The notes beneath the pieces are model-generated. The model did not search any database and was not told the origin of the DNA. It saw only the letters and a list, made by a program, of their open reading frames with translations. From Paenibacillus terricola (lineage in GTDB: Bacteria; Bacillota; Bacilli; Paenibacillales; Paenibacillaceae): a stretch of 64,000 bases of DNA. Positions 45,280-53,748 of this stretch are shown piece by piece. The stretch's first letter is position 1; each line of letters begins with the position of its first letter. The position numbers and the translations under genes are program-made. The stretch is from positions 1 to 64,000 of the forward strand of contig NZ_JACXZA010000007.1 of NCBI RefSeq assembly GCF_014779765.1, in the 5' to 3' direction.

Positions 45280-46089
45280 ATGTCTATTTTACGCTCAACA
45301 AGGCGTACCTTGTTCCTATATCGCAGACTGTTCGGCACGCAGCTGAAAGCTATTCTCGAGTATCAGACCGACTTCTTCATTATGATCGTCTCCGCCGTTC
45401 TGACGCAGCTGCTTGGCATCGTGTTCCTGTGGGTCGTCTACAATCGGATTCCGGACATTAACGGGTGGACGTTCTGGGAAGTGGTGTTCATGTACGCGAT
45501 GATCTATCTAACGGAGGGATTCGGCTCCTTGTTCTTCGAAGGAACCTGGCGGCTTGGCGGTCTCGTCAACCGCGGGGAGCTGGACGTCATGCTGCTTCGG
45601 CCGGTATCGCCTATTCTGCAGGTGCTGACCAACGGCATCGGCATGAACGGTCTCGGCAACATCGTTATCGGCTTTATCATGATTGGACAAGCGCTGACCA
45701 AAGTCGATCTGCACTGGTCCTTCGGCAAAATCCTTATCGCTATCCTGCTCATCCTCACAGCCGTTGCGATCCGCGTCTCGATCAATCTGGCGGCGAATAC
45801 AAGCGCGTTCTGGATCAAGAACGCAGGCAACGCCTTCCCGATTATGATTCATAATCTAGGCGAATTCGCGAAGTATCCGATTACGATTTTCTCGATGGGC
45901 ATTCAACTTCTCGTCGCGGTCCTCGTACCGTTCGCATTCGTCAGCTTCTTCCCGGCTTATTACTTGTTCGACAAAAGCACCAGTCCTTGGATCTGGCTGG
46001 CGCCGCCGGTCGCCGCGATTTATTGCGGTGCAGTCGCTTACATGTTGTTCCGGATCGGACTGCGCAAGTATGAGAGTGCCGGCAACTGA
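45280..46089 (+). CDS. ABC-2 family permease, second
   Basis: 269 aa, six hydrophobic helices; it shares with the first permease the pattern of helix 1 (FIMIVSAVLTQLLGIVFLWVVYN) and the GELDVMLLRPVSPILQ segment. Start uncertain: ATG 45268 overlaps the upstream stop (ATGA) but abuts its GGAGG, whereas ATG 45280 has that GGAGG 12 nt upstream. The later one is used here. Last gene of the exporter operon. Confidence 0.85.
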   Translation: MSILRSTRRTLFLYRRLFGTQLKAILEYQTDFFIMIVSAVLTQLLGIVFLWVVYNRIPDINGWTFWEVVFMYAMIYLTEGFGSLFFEGTWRLGGLVNRGELDVMLLRPVSPILQVLTNGIGMNGLGNIVIGFIMIGQALTKVDLHWSFGKILIAILLILTAVAIRVSINLAANTSAFWIKNAGNAFPIMIHNLGEFAKYPITIFSMGIQLLVAVLVPFAFVSFFPAYYLFDKSTSPWIWLAPPVAAIYCGAVAYMLFRIGLRKYESAGN

Positions 46090-46108
46090 GCTTGTTGAAC
46101 CAAACACA

Positions 46109-46136
46109 AAGGTCCCGCTCATCAGAGTGGGACCTT
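46109..46136. terminator. Hairpin between the exporter operon and a convergent gene
   Basis: AAGGTCCCGCTC-ATCA-GAGTGGGACCTT, 12-bp stem with weak T stretches on both strands; probably bidirectional. Confidence 0.65.
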
Positions 46137-46174
46137 CTCAATGTACGTTAAAATCGATTGGAATCATGTCTAGC

Positions 46175-46495
46175 CTAATTCACCTTCTTGATATGAGCCG
46201 AAATAATGGCCGCCGTTTCTCGTACAGCCTTCGCTGCTTGCTCCGTCGCAGCCTTGGTCGTCAATTCATGGCCCCATGACTCATTCCACTCATAGGCCAT
46301 CTCGACGCCGTCTTTCGTAAACTCGACAACCTCGCCCAAATAATAGTCCCAATGCGTATCCGACTTCACTAACTGATCCGGTCTAATCATATTGCGGATG
46401 TAGTCGACGACGGGATCAATGAAGCGCGCATCGTTCGGAATTTGAATCGGAACCTTGGTCAACCTTGCGTTTGACTGCCCGTTTTGTTCACGCAT
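46175..46495 (-). CDS. Small conserved-looking hypothetical protein
   Basis: 106 aa, soluble, no signal peptide. Segments such as FIDPVVDYIRNMIRPDQLVKSDTHW and YYLGEVVEFTKDGVEMAYEWNESWGHELTTKAATEQAAKAV suggest an alpha/beta fold with a C-terminal helix. No family recognised. ATG 46495 has AGGAGG 8 nt upstream; an ATG two codons earlier would sit 2 nt from that site. Convergent with the exporter operon. Confidence 0.7.
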   Translation of the reverse strand: MREQNGQSNARLTKVPIQIPNDARFIDPVVDYIRNMIRPDQLVKSDTHWDYYLGEVVEFTKDGVEMAYEWNESWGHELTTKAATEQAAKAVRETAAIISAHIKKVN

Positions 46496-46852
46496 CAACA
46501 TTACCTCCTGCCTAGGGTCGGAATTTGTATTGATGGAGTTCTCAGAAAGTTCAATTATTTTAATTATATCACCTGAACCGCCGAGAAGTGTTTCATGAGA
46601 TTAATTTCATATAACGGTTGTCTTACAAATCCTTTTCTCATTTTCCATTTCCAGCTTTATTCTATTATGGTGCCCTGTTGTTTGCGATGATTCTTGTCAC
46701 AAAATGACATTCCTCTCTTCTCACCTCATTCCATCGCATGAAATGAACCTCGACTATAGTTGGGGGAACCTTCCCGCCGAGGGACCGTATTCGGATACCA
46801 GTCTTTCTTCTATACTGAATTCAACGGATTATTCCATTGAAGGAGTCTGAAT
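46496..46852. other. Non-coding gap before the sensor-domain gene
   Basis: AT-rich. Apart from the ECF-type promoter candidate at 46765-46790 nothing was recognised. The stretch 46540-46700 has no gene-like frame with a ribosome binding site. Confidence 0.4.
46765..46790 (+). promoter_or_regulatory. Candidate ECF-sigma promoter
   Basis: GGAAC (46765-46769), 16-nt spacer, CGTAT (46786-46790), fitting the GGAAC-N16-CGT(C/A) pattern of ECF sigma factors. A GGGAACCTT motif also occurs upstream of the ECF sigma gene at 47,886, so both genes could belong to the same regulon. Confidence 0.5.
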
Positions 46853-47803
46853 ATGATGAAACCACCTGAAACTGAAACAAAACAGCCGATTCCGCTGCCG
46901 CCGGCAGGACCACTCGGACGGTATGTGAGCCAGACGATATATATGCTGTTCATTACGCTGCCGCTATCGATCATCGGCTTCGTCCTGTCGGTCACGCTGA
47001 CGGCGCTGGGCTTCGGTCTAACACCGCTGCTAATTGGTCTTCCGATTCTGAAGCTAAGCGTTCATCTCTCGCACGCGCTTATGATGGCGGATGCCCGCCG
47101 CGTTCGCATGCTGCTCCCTGAGAAATACGCGGCTGCGCTGCCGTACCAGCATGCATTCGGTCCATTCACGTATAAGGACCTGTTCACTTCGACGGCACCG
47201 TACCTGCCGCTCAGCTACTGGCTCGTCAAGCTGCCTGCAGCAGTCCTTCAGTTCGCCGCTGCGGCCGTGCTGCCGCTGTCCGGCATTGCCGCACTGCTCT
47301 CGCCAGTCGTCTATCTTGTGCTGAAGCAGTATGACATCGAAATTTATCAAGATGATGTTGTGATGGATACGATCTTCCCAATGCTGTCGCCGCTTGAGCG
47401 CTCGTACATCGGATCCGGTGTCGGGGTCGTGTTCATTCTGGTCGGCTGGGGTGTATTGTCAAGGCTGACGCATGTTCAAGCCAATCGCACCGCTATATTG
47501 CTGCAGCCGCAACCGCATCAGCAACGTCAATCGGCAGTTCAAGCCCCAGTCGTTGCTGCGCAGGAAGTGCCAGCCGACATGCTCTATCAAGCCGCAGCGA
47601 CTTCAACTGCTCAAGCTGCTTACAGTGATAATACGACAGCCTCGGCAGACTATTCCCTTGACTCGCTGCCGTTCGAACCTTTTGATCCAAATGCGCCAGC
47701 ACCAGCATCGGCGTCCGATCGTTACGACGGATCTAACGATGATCTGAAGGCCGAGCTCGAGGCACTGCGTCAGCAGCTTCATGCGAAGATGTATCCGCAA
47801 TGA
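46853..47803 (+). CDS. Sensor-domain membrane protein
   Basis: 316 aa. The first ~205 residues resemble the 'putative sensor' domain found in some histidine kinases and stand-alone proteins: FITLPLSIIGFVLSVTLTALGFGLTPLLIGLPIL (helix pair, about 31-64), a second helix pair around 120-150 and LSPLERSYIGSGVGVVFILVGWGVL (about 178-205). A Gln/Ala/Ser-rich cytoplasmic tail of about 110 residues ends in a short helix. No kinase domain follows. Lies just upstream of the ECF sigma/anti-sigma pair. GAAGGAG precedes the ATG pair. Confidence 0.72.
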   Translation: MMKPPETETKQPIPLPPAGPLGRYVSQTIYMLFITLPLSIIGFVLSVTLTALGFGLTPLLIGLPILKLSVHLSHALMMADARRVRMLLPEKYAAALPYQHAFGPFTYKDLFTSTAPYLPLSYWLVKLPAAVLQFAAAAVLPLSGIAALLSPVVYLVLKQYDIEIYQDDVVMDTIFPMLSPLERSYIGSGVGVVFILVGWGVLSRLTHVQANRTAILLQPQPHQQRQSAVQAPVVAAQEVPADMLYQAAATSTAQAAYSDNTTASADYSLDSLPFEPFDPNAPAPASASDRYDGSNDDLKAELEALRQQLHAKMYPQ

Positions 47804-47826
47804 AGAAATAACAAGGACTAGCAAGC

Positions 47827-47858
47827 ATCCGTCTTCCTTCATGGAGACGGATTGTTTT
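47827..47858 (+). terminator. Terminator after the sensor-domain gene
   Basis: ATCCGTCT (47827-47834) pairs with AGACGGAT (47845-47852), followed by TGTTTTG. Confidence 0.75.
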
Positions 47859-47948
47859 GCGTATCCGCTATTTTTTAACAAGATAGGGAACCTTTCGAGC
47901 GTATTCGATCTCTAATAGGTATAAGCTTGGCTGAAAGGAGACGCCACA

Positions 47949-48485
47949 TTGAACGAACTTATCGATATTGTCGTTCGCGCAAGACAGGGATCGAAGGACG
48001 ATTTCGTCCGCATGATCCGCATGTACGAGAAGACGCTGTATCGCGTCGCCTTCGGCATGCTGCGGTCGGATGAAGATGCAGCCGATGCGATTCAGGAGAC
48101 GATCATTGCAGCTTTTCGCCAAATTCACCAGCTGCAGGAGCCTCGTTACGCCCAGACCTGGCTGGTCCGCATCCTTATCAATCAATGCAACGGCATGCTG
48201 AAGCGCAAAAGTCAGGTTATTCCGTTGTACGAGAATGACGCTGTCCCTGCACCAACGATCGATGGGCAGAGCGAGGACAAGCTTGATCTATATCATGCGA
48301 TCGGTTTGCTTGTACCCGAACAACGGGAAGTCATCATGCTGCATTATCTCGAGGATATGCCGCTGAAGGAAATCGGCGATCTGCTCCAGCTGTCGGATGG
48401 AACGATCAAATCACGTCTGTATCGGGCAAGAGAAAAACTTGCGATGCTGCTGAAGGGACCTGTGCAAGAGGAGGGATTGCTATGA
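47949..48485 (+). CDS. ECF-type sigma-70 family RNA polymerase sigma factor
   Basis: 178 aa. Region 2 (MIRMYEKTLYRVAFGMLRSDEDAADAIQETIIAAF) and region 4 (LVPEQREVIMLHYLEDMPLKEIGDLLQLSDGTIKSRLYRAREKL) are clear, with no region 1 or 3. The start is TTG at 47949, 8 nt after AAAGGAG. The stop overlaps the ATG of the next gene (ATGA), which encodes its likely anti-sigma factor. A GGGAACCTTT motif upstream may be part of an autoregulated promoter, though its -10 is poorly spaced. Confidence 0.93.
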   Translation: MNELIDIVVRARQGSKDDFVRMIRMYEKTLYRVAFGMLRSDEDAADAIQETIIAAFRQIHQLQEPRYAQTWLVRILINQCNGMLKRKSQVIPLYENDAVPAPTIDGQSEDKLDLYHAIGLLVPEQREVIMLHYLEDMPLKEIGDLLQLSDGTIKSRLYRAREKLAMLLKGPVQEEGLL

Positions 48486-49657
48486 GCTTCGAAAACTTGA
48501 TTCGCAAGGAACTAAGGGGAACGACGGAAGAACGTGATCTCCCCATTCCAGATGTGGTGAGAAGAAGAATTGATGAGACGCTTGTCGAGCTGGTTGGCGA
48601 TGCGTCCACAGCGGACGATATAGTTCAAGACGGGCCCGAGCAACCTCTCCGAAGAAGGGCTAGTCATTCTACCCACCGACTGAAAAGACTAGCGCTTGCG
48701 ATCGTCTTCCTCCTGCTGTCCACGAGCGTATGGATTGCATCGAATCCCCAGACGGTCGAGTCCATGAAGCCTTATCTGTCTTCTATCTTCGGCTGGATTG
48801 GCGATAAAGGCGTGAAAGACAACTTACCGTTGCAGACAACAGGCGAACTGCCGATTCTCGCTGAAGTGAAGAACAACGGATACATTTTGCGAATACATGA
48901 AGCGTTCTATGATGGCTTGCAAGTCTCGTTCACCTATACCTTCCGCAAGGAACAAGGCGACATTCCATCGGGGACTTACGTGATGCCGGACTTTCAGCTT
49001 GCGCCATCCGCGAAGAAACTGCTGGGCTCCACCAACAAGTTCGATCACGGCGGTTTATATGATGGTTATGAAGCAGGCGTAGTCAAATATTTCGTGCAGA
49101 AGAAGCTGCCAGACTCATTCACTCTAGAGGTCAACGTACCGAAGTTTGGCATCGATACGATGGACAACCCTGGGAATTACACGATTAGAAAAGGCGATTG
49201 GAGCTTTGCGCTGCCGATTAAGGGTGAAGACCATTCCCATACTGTACAGTGGGACAAGCCGCTGCGTGCCGAACAGGAGAAGAATTCATTCGAAGTGGTA
49301 AAGCTGCGTATGTCGGATACGGCTGCGGAATGGCATCTGAGGCTTCAAATTCCACTGAGAATGCGTGAAAGCATGAGCGACGAGAAACAATATCTTTCCT
49401 ATAAGATCATCGACGAAGATGGCAATATGCTTGAGCCTTCAGGTGAATCGACGAAGGGGCACAACACCGATAATACCTATCCCACAACGGCTGATGCCGC
49501 ATATATCGAGGACGTTCTAACGCATACGCCCCCTATCCGCAGCGGCACCATAATAACGGTAATACCGATGACGCGGACAATAACAACCGTTGACGGTAAA
49601 CCAGAGTGGAAGGAAACTCCACTCGAAGGCCTGACGATTAAGGTTCCAGTTGAATAG
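48482..49657 (+). CDS. Anti-sigma factor-like membrane protein (DUF4179 type)
   Basis: 391 aa. Cytoplasmic N-terminus (1 to about 68) able to bind the sigma factor, one transmembrane helix (about 70-87, ALAIVFLLLSTSVWIAS), and a large external region of about 300 residues rich in beta strands. This is the architecture of DUF4179 proteins encoded after ECF sigma genes. The N-terminus starts within the sigma stop codon, so translation is coupled. Release of the sigma factor presumably follows an external signal that cannot be inferred here. Confidence 0.85.
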   Translation: MSFENLIRKELRGTTEERDLPIPDVVRRRIDETLVELVGDASTADDIVQDGPEQPLRRRASHSTHRLKRLALAIVFLLLSTSVWIASNPQTVESMKPYLSSIFGWIGDKGVKDNLPLQTTGELPILAEVKNNGYILRIHEAFYDGLQVSFTYTFRKEQGDIPSGTYVMPDFQLAPSAKKLLGSTNKFDHGGLYDGYEAGVVKYFVQKKLPDSFTLEVNVPKFGIDTMDNPGNYTIRKGDWSFALPIKGEDHSHTVQWDKPLRAEQEKNSFEVVKLRMSDTAAEWHLRLQIPLRMRESMSDEKQYLSYKIIDEDGNMLEPSGESTKGHNTDNTYPTTADAAYIEDVLTHTPPIRSGTIITVIPMTRTITTVDGKPEWKETPLEGLTIKVPVE

Positions 49658-49669
49658 TTGGTTTTGTGC

Positions 49670-49722
49670 AAAAAAGGAGCTGCTCTTCACGCCATCTTCG
49701 GATAGGCTTGCAGGGCAGCTCC
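49670..49722 (-). terminator. Terminator of the Dabb-protein gene
   Basis: Minus strand: GGAGCTGCCCT pairs with AGAGCAGCTCC, large loop, then T6 (49670-49675). It can also stop plus-strand transcripts from the sigma operon. Confidence 0.8.
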
Positions 49723-49745
49723 TTGCTGTCTTTACTTATGTACGT

Positions 49746-50057
49746 TTAACCCCACTGTACGTAGTCGATCTCCAAGAAACGTTCGACTTCGGTCTCCCAA
49801 CGCTCTGCGACAAATGCCACATGAAGGGGATGGTTGTTATACGCATCGTACGCTTCTTGATCGGCGAATGCCATCGAGAAGCCGTAGTCATAATCATTCT
49901 TCGGGCTCACCTGCAGGTTCACCACGAACTGCTCAACCGACGGGATGCTGCTCAGAATGCGACGTCCGTCCGTCAGAAACTGCTGAGCCTCCGCTGATTC
50001 GCGTGGATGCTTCAGCGTAAAAATAACCGAATGGATAATGCGAGATTGCTCTGCCAT
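49746..50057 (-). CDS. Dabb family (stress-responsive A/B barrel) protein
   Basis: 103 aa, the usual size of this dimeric ferredoxin-like fold. IIHSVIFTLKHP at the N-terminus, then FVVNLQVSPKNDYDYGFSMAFADQEAYDAYNNHPLHVAFV, which carries the family's D-D-Y and HP-H motif. Cytosolic; function unknown in bacteria. AGGAGG lies 8 nt before the ATG. Upstream, 50,119-50,137 holds one copy of a dispersed repeat. Confidence 0.86.
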   Translation of the reverse strand: MAEQSRIIHSVIFTLKHPRESAEAQQFLTDGRRILSSIPSVEQFVVNLQVSPKNDYDYGFSMAFADQEAYDAYNNHPLHVAFVAERWETEVERFLEIDYVQWG

Positions 50058-50199
50058 CGTCTTCGCCTCCTGAAAGCTGCTTGCTTCTTCGATATGCTTC
50101 TCGCAAGCAAAATTGCTCGCTTCGTAAGCATGCGCTTATACCGATACCTTCTCATCATAGCGCATCAGCGGACAGGCGTGAAGACGATAGATTAACCGC

Positions 50200-50712
50200 T
50201 TAGTCCCAAGGGTGCGTCACGGTGAGATAATCTGCGAATTGCTTGCTCTCCTGACGGCGAAGACGGCGCATCTCAGCGCGCTGCGGCGCTGTCTCGTGCA
50301 GCTTCTGCTCTTCCTCGGTCTCCGGCACAACATCCGGCACCTCGATCGGCTTCCGATTCTCATCAAGCGCAACGAATGTGAGGAACGAGGTTGCTGCAAT
50401 GCTCCGCGCACCGGTCAGCAGCTCCTCCTTGATAACCTTAACGAACACTTCCATCGATGAACGCCCCGTCCAAGTGACGAACGCCTCCAGAGACACTGCG
50501 TCAGTCGGTCGAATCGGAGAGAGGAAGTCTACCGAGTCCGTAGAAGCGGTTACGACAGTTTGGCGGCAGTGCTTCGTCGCTGCAATCGAAGCTATATCGT
50601 CGATATACGACATTAGCTTCCCGCCGAACAACGTGTTGTGGTTATTCACATCCGTCGGGAATACCCGCGATGTCTTCAAGCATCTTGATTCTCGTGAGAA
50701 CCGCTGACTCAT
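50200..50712 (-). CDS. Hotdog-fold acyl-CoA thioesterase
   Basis: 170 aa. Hotdog fold with NHNTLFGGKLMSYIDDIA (catalytic Asn/Asp region) and VDFLSPIRPTDAVSLEAFVTWTGRSSMEVFV, as in YkhA/YciA-type thioesterases, which hydrolyse acyl-CoAs. A charged C-terminal extension (EVPDVVPETEEEQKLHETAPQR) follows the fold. ATG 50712 has AAGGGG 9 nt upstream. Separate from its neighbours; substrate chain length unknown. Confidence 0.9.
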   Translation of the reverse strand: MSQRFSRESRCLKTSRVFPTDVNNHNTLFGGKLMSYIDDIASIAATKHCRQTVVTASTDSVDFLSPIRPTDAVSLEAFVTWTGRSSMEVFVKVIKEELLTGARSIAATSFLTFVALDENRKPIEVPDVVPETEEEQKLHETAPQRAEMRRLRRQESKQFADYLTVTHPWD

Positions 50713-50778
50713 TCTTATACGCCCCTTCACACTCGATCGTTATACCCGTACTTTAGCATGTCTTAGGGTGGATTGCCA

Positions 50779-52002
50779 TTATGCATCCAATACGGCGTCC
50801 AGTGCTAGGCGAAGTCGCTTCAGCATTTCATCAACATCGGAATGCGAAGCGATCAGAGGCGGCATTAACCGAATGACCGAAGGGCTTGGCGCATTAATGA
50901 TTAAGCCATTCGCCATGGCGGCTGCTACGAGTTCGGGACCTTTGGGCTGAGGAAGGTCGAATGCAAGGAGCAGGCCCATCCCGCGAATGCCCGACAGCTG
51001 ATAACGCGCTGCAATACTCGATAATTCAGCCTGAATATAGTCCCCCAGCTCCTTAGCGTGATCCGATAGCTGTTGTTCGACAATAGCGCCTACGACAGCC
51101 ATCCCGACAGCCATCGCAAGCGGCTGCCCTGTGTACGTCCCGCCTTGCTCGCCTGGCTCGAACAGGTTATACCGTTCCTTCGTCAGCATGGCTGACAGCG
51201 GGAACCCGCCGCCGATACCTTTGCCTAACGTCATAATATCCGGCTCAATGCCATAATGCTCATACGCGAAAAGCTTGCCCGTACGCCCCAACCCCGTCTG
51301 AATCTCGTCGAAAATAAGCAAAATCCCGTGCTCGTCACACAGCTCACGCAGCCCTTGTACGTAGGCAAGATCTGCTGGATGCACGCCGCCCTCTCCCTGA
51401 ACCGGCTCGATCATAACCGCACATGTCCGCTCGCTAATCGCATCGCGCATGGCCTCGAGATCATTGAACGGTACATGCCGGAAGCCGGGTACCTTCGGTG
51501 CGAACAACGGCTCCCAATACGGCTTGCCCGTCGCCGACATCATCGCCAGCGTCCGGCCGTGGAACCCGCCTAGCGTTGTAATAATCTCATAGGCGCCCCC
51601 TCGATGGAGAGCGCCGTATTTGCGCGCCAATTTAAGTGCGCTCTCATTCGCCTCCGACCCGCTGCTGCCGAAGAACACGCGGTTGAATACGGATAACTCC
51701 GTTAGCTGCTTCGCGAATTCGACCATCGGCTTGTTGTAGAAGCCGGGACTCGCATTCACCAGCTGCGCGGACTGTTCAGCCAGCGCCTCCTGTATAACCT
51801 GCGGAGAATGGCCAAGTGCATTGACCGCCCAGCCGCCGATGAAGTCGAGGTACGAACGTCCCTCCGTATCCCATAAGTACATCCCTTCGCCCTTCTCCAT
51901 GATGACAGCAGGACGTGCAGCCGTGAATAATACCGATTGCTCCGCAGCTTCAATTAGCTGCAAAGTTTCCGGCGAGCGTGATCCAACAGCAGGATTCGGC
52001 AT
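50779..52002 (-). CDS. Class III aminotransferase (acetylornithine aminotransferase type)
   Basis: 407 aa PLP enzyme. Seen: WDTEGRSYLDFIGGWAVNALGHS, FFGSSGSEANESALKLAR, EPVQGEGGVHPA, IFDEIQTGLGRTGKLFA and the PLP lysine in TLGKGIGGGFPLSAM. Closest by eye to ArgD/AstC-like acetylornithine or succinylornithine transaminases. No arg genes lie next to it, so another omega-amino acid substrate is possible. ATG 52002 has GGGGAGG 10 nt upstream; the longer open frame to 52221 lacks a ribosome binding site and is not used. Confidence 0.88.
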   Translation of the reverse strand: MPNPAVGSRSPETLQLIEAAEQSVLFTAARPAVIMEKGEGMYLWDTEGRSYLDFIGGWAVNALGHSPQVIQEALAEQSAQLVNASPGFYNKPMVEFAKQLTELSVFNRVFFGSSGSEANESALKLARKYGALHRGGAYEIITTLGGFHGRTLAMMSATGKPYWEPLFAPKVPGFRHVPFNDLEAMRDAISERTCAVMIEPVQGEGGVHPADLAYVQGLRELCDEHGILLIFDEIQTGLGRTGKLFAYEHYGIEPDIMTLGKGIGGGFPLSAMLTKERYNLFEPGEQGGTYTGQPLAMAVGMAVVGAIVEQQLSDHAKELGDYIQAELSSIAARYQLSGIRGMGLLLAFDLPQPKGPELVAAAMANGLIINAPSPSVIRLMPPLIASHSDVDEMLKRLRLALDAVLDA

Positions 52003-52102
52003 TCCAAAAAAACCTCCCCAAATGACAATATGATAATTATTTATACAACAGTATGAATAATTATACAACCATTGTTTTTGGAGAATTTTGCGCGTCCGGA
52101 TG

Positions 52103-53353
52103 CTACACCCAGGCGTCGTTGCTGTAACCCCGTTGTTCCCAATAACCCACGTGGTTATCAGCAATAAGCTCGATACGAACGAGCCATTTGACTGATTTGT
52201 ATGCATACATTGCAGGTACAATCAGCCGTACTGGGCCGCCCAAGTCGCTTGGAATTGGTTTGCCGTCATGCATAACCGCAATCAATACATCAGACATCTG
52301 TTCCTGTACCTGCTCAAGCGATAACGCATCGGTATACACCCCGTCGCCGGAGTAAAATTTAATATATTTCGCCTCCGCTTTCACGCCAGCCTCCGCCAGG
52401 ATCGTTCGCAGCGGAATCCCTTCCCACGTATTGTGATACACAGACCAGCCGGTCACGCAGTGAAAATCACTCACCTGAACCGTTCGCTTCAATTTCACGA
52501 ATTGATCCCAGGTCCACCGCAGCTTCTTCTCGACCAGCCCATCCACTGTGAAGGACCAATTATTGTTGTCGAAGCTTGGAATCGGGGTTACCGTATAGAC
52601 GCGGAACTGACCGGTTGAACCGCCGCCGATTGGCGGACTGGATGCCGCTAGCGGCTGCGGCGCGGGCACCATATGGTTGGAGTCGTTCTCAATGAGTTTT
52701 TCTAGCGAGTTGCCGCCAATCGAACTGCCGATCGATTGGCCAAGCCATCGAAGAAAAGAGGGTCCGATCAATACAGCAAGTCCCGCGGCAATCGAGCCTC
52801 GAATGAACGTGCGGCGCGTATAGAACGGCTCGGGCATCGCCGCCGGATGCAAGTCATTGCTAGCAGATTGGCGCCCTGATGATACTGTACGGCGATTCGG
52901 CTCCTTGAGCCATTGCGTCCTCGTAATGGAGTGGTAAATGATGTACGGCAGTCCGATCCATGTAAGCAAATCATGCACCGTCAGAGCTGCATTCGACCAT
53001 TGCGGTCCAACCGCCTTGAATTGCCACAGCAGCACGCCCGAGGCTAGCCAACCAAGCAATAATGCAAGTACGGCAAACACATTGAATCGCTGCCAAGGCT
53101 TGCCCCGCAGCTGTTTCCAGTGTTTCCCGGCGAGCAGCAGATAGTAGATGACAGGCACCAAAGAGCCTAAGCCGACGACGGTATGGATCCATTTGATCCA
53201 CACTCGGCCTTCCCCCAACAAACCGCGCCAGAAGCCTCCGAGCAGAATAAGCCCCGTTACCGCTAAGGCAACGACAATCCATCCGTTCCATGCATGAAGC
53301 ATCACGAGCTTTCGACCATAACCTTGTCGCAGCCGATCCAGCAGCTTCGCCAC
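52103..53353 (-). CDS. Cytochrome b-like/sulfite-oxidase-fold molybdopterin oxidoreductase
   Basis: 416 aa from GTG 53353 (AGGGGG 9 nt upstream). The N-terminal part (about 15-150) has four helices with histidines (MLHAWNGW, HTVVGL, VHDLLTW, HSITRT) like cytochrome b561-type anchors. A twin-arginine-like stretch TRRTFIRGSIAAGLA lies at about 179-193. The C-terminal 170 residues form the SUOX molybdenum-cofactor domain, with the Mo-ligating Cys about 299 in DFHCVTGWSVYHNTWEGI. The fusion suggests a membrane-bound extracytoplasmic enzyme passing electrons to the chain. Electron acceptor and substrate unknown. Confidence 0.82.
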   Translation of the reverse strand: MAKLLDRLRQGYGRKLVMLHAWNGWIVVALAVTGLILLGGFWRGLLGEGRVWIKWIHTVVGLGSLVPVIYYLLLAGKHWKQLRGKPWQRFNVFAVLALLLGWLASGVLLWQFKAVGPQWSNAALTVHDLLTWIGLPYIIYHSITRTQWLKEPNRRTVSSGRQSASNDLHPAAMPEPFYTRRTFIRGSIAAGLAVLIGPSFLRWLGQSIGSSIGGNSLEKLIENDSNHMVPAPQPLAASSPPIGGGSTGQFRVYTVTPIPSFDNNNWSFTVDGLVEKKLRWTWDQFVKLKRTVQVSDFHCVTGWSVYHNTWEGIPLRTILAEAGVKAEAKYIKFYSGDGVYTDALSLEQVQEQMSDVLIAVMHDGKPIPSDLGGPVRLIVPAMYAYKSVKWLVRIELIADNHVGYWEQRGYSNDAWV

Positions 53354-53748
53354 AACGAACAACCCCCTAACGGGTTTTAATTACTACTAGCAATGGAAAA
53401 TTCAATTCTATGTATGCCCTTTCATTGTATCACCCCAATATTTAAATAAGCTTAAAATCGGCGGGTTACCACACTTCTCAAATTGATAGAATTACAACCT
53501 TATTAATGTAGATGAAAGATTAATTGAATCGCTTAAAACAAAAGGTTTTCGTGCATTTCGGAAATGATTTCGGCAGTTCTATTTTTTGCATATGAGCACC
53601 ATCACGAACACACACTAATAACAGCGGATAGAATATTAATTTTTTCTACAAAACGTGTCCTCGACAACATTGTCAGTTTACTTTTTTCTTGACATCTCTA
53701 TATACTAGAACCTATGCGTTTTATTCGAATTCAGGGAGGAAAAACCAA
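53354..53748. other. Non-coding gap before ddh
   Basis: About 395 bp, AT-rich from 53,400 on. A TTTACT, 18-nt spacer, TATACT promoter candidate for ddh lies at about 53677-53706; a TTGACA inside it has no matching -10 at 17 nt. Nothing else recognised. Confidence 0.4.

Noticed and set aside
52003-52221. N-terminal extension of the class III aminotransferase
   Set aside because: It would add 73 residues without homology to the family; the ATG at 52002 has a strong ribosome binding site.
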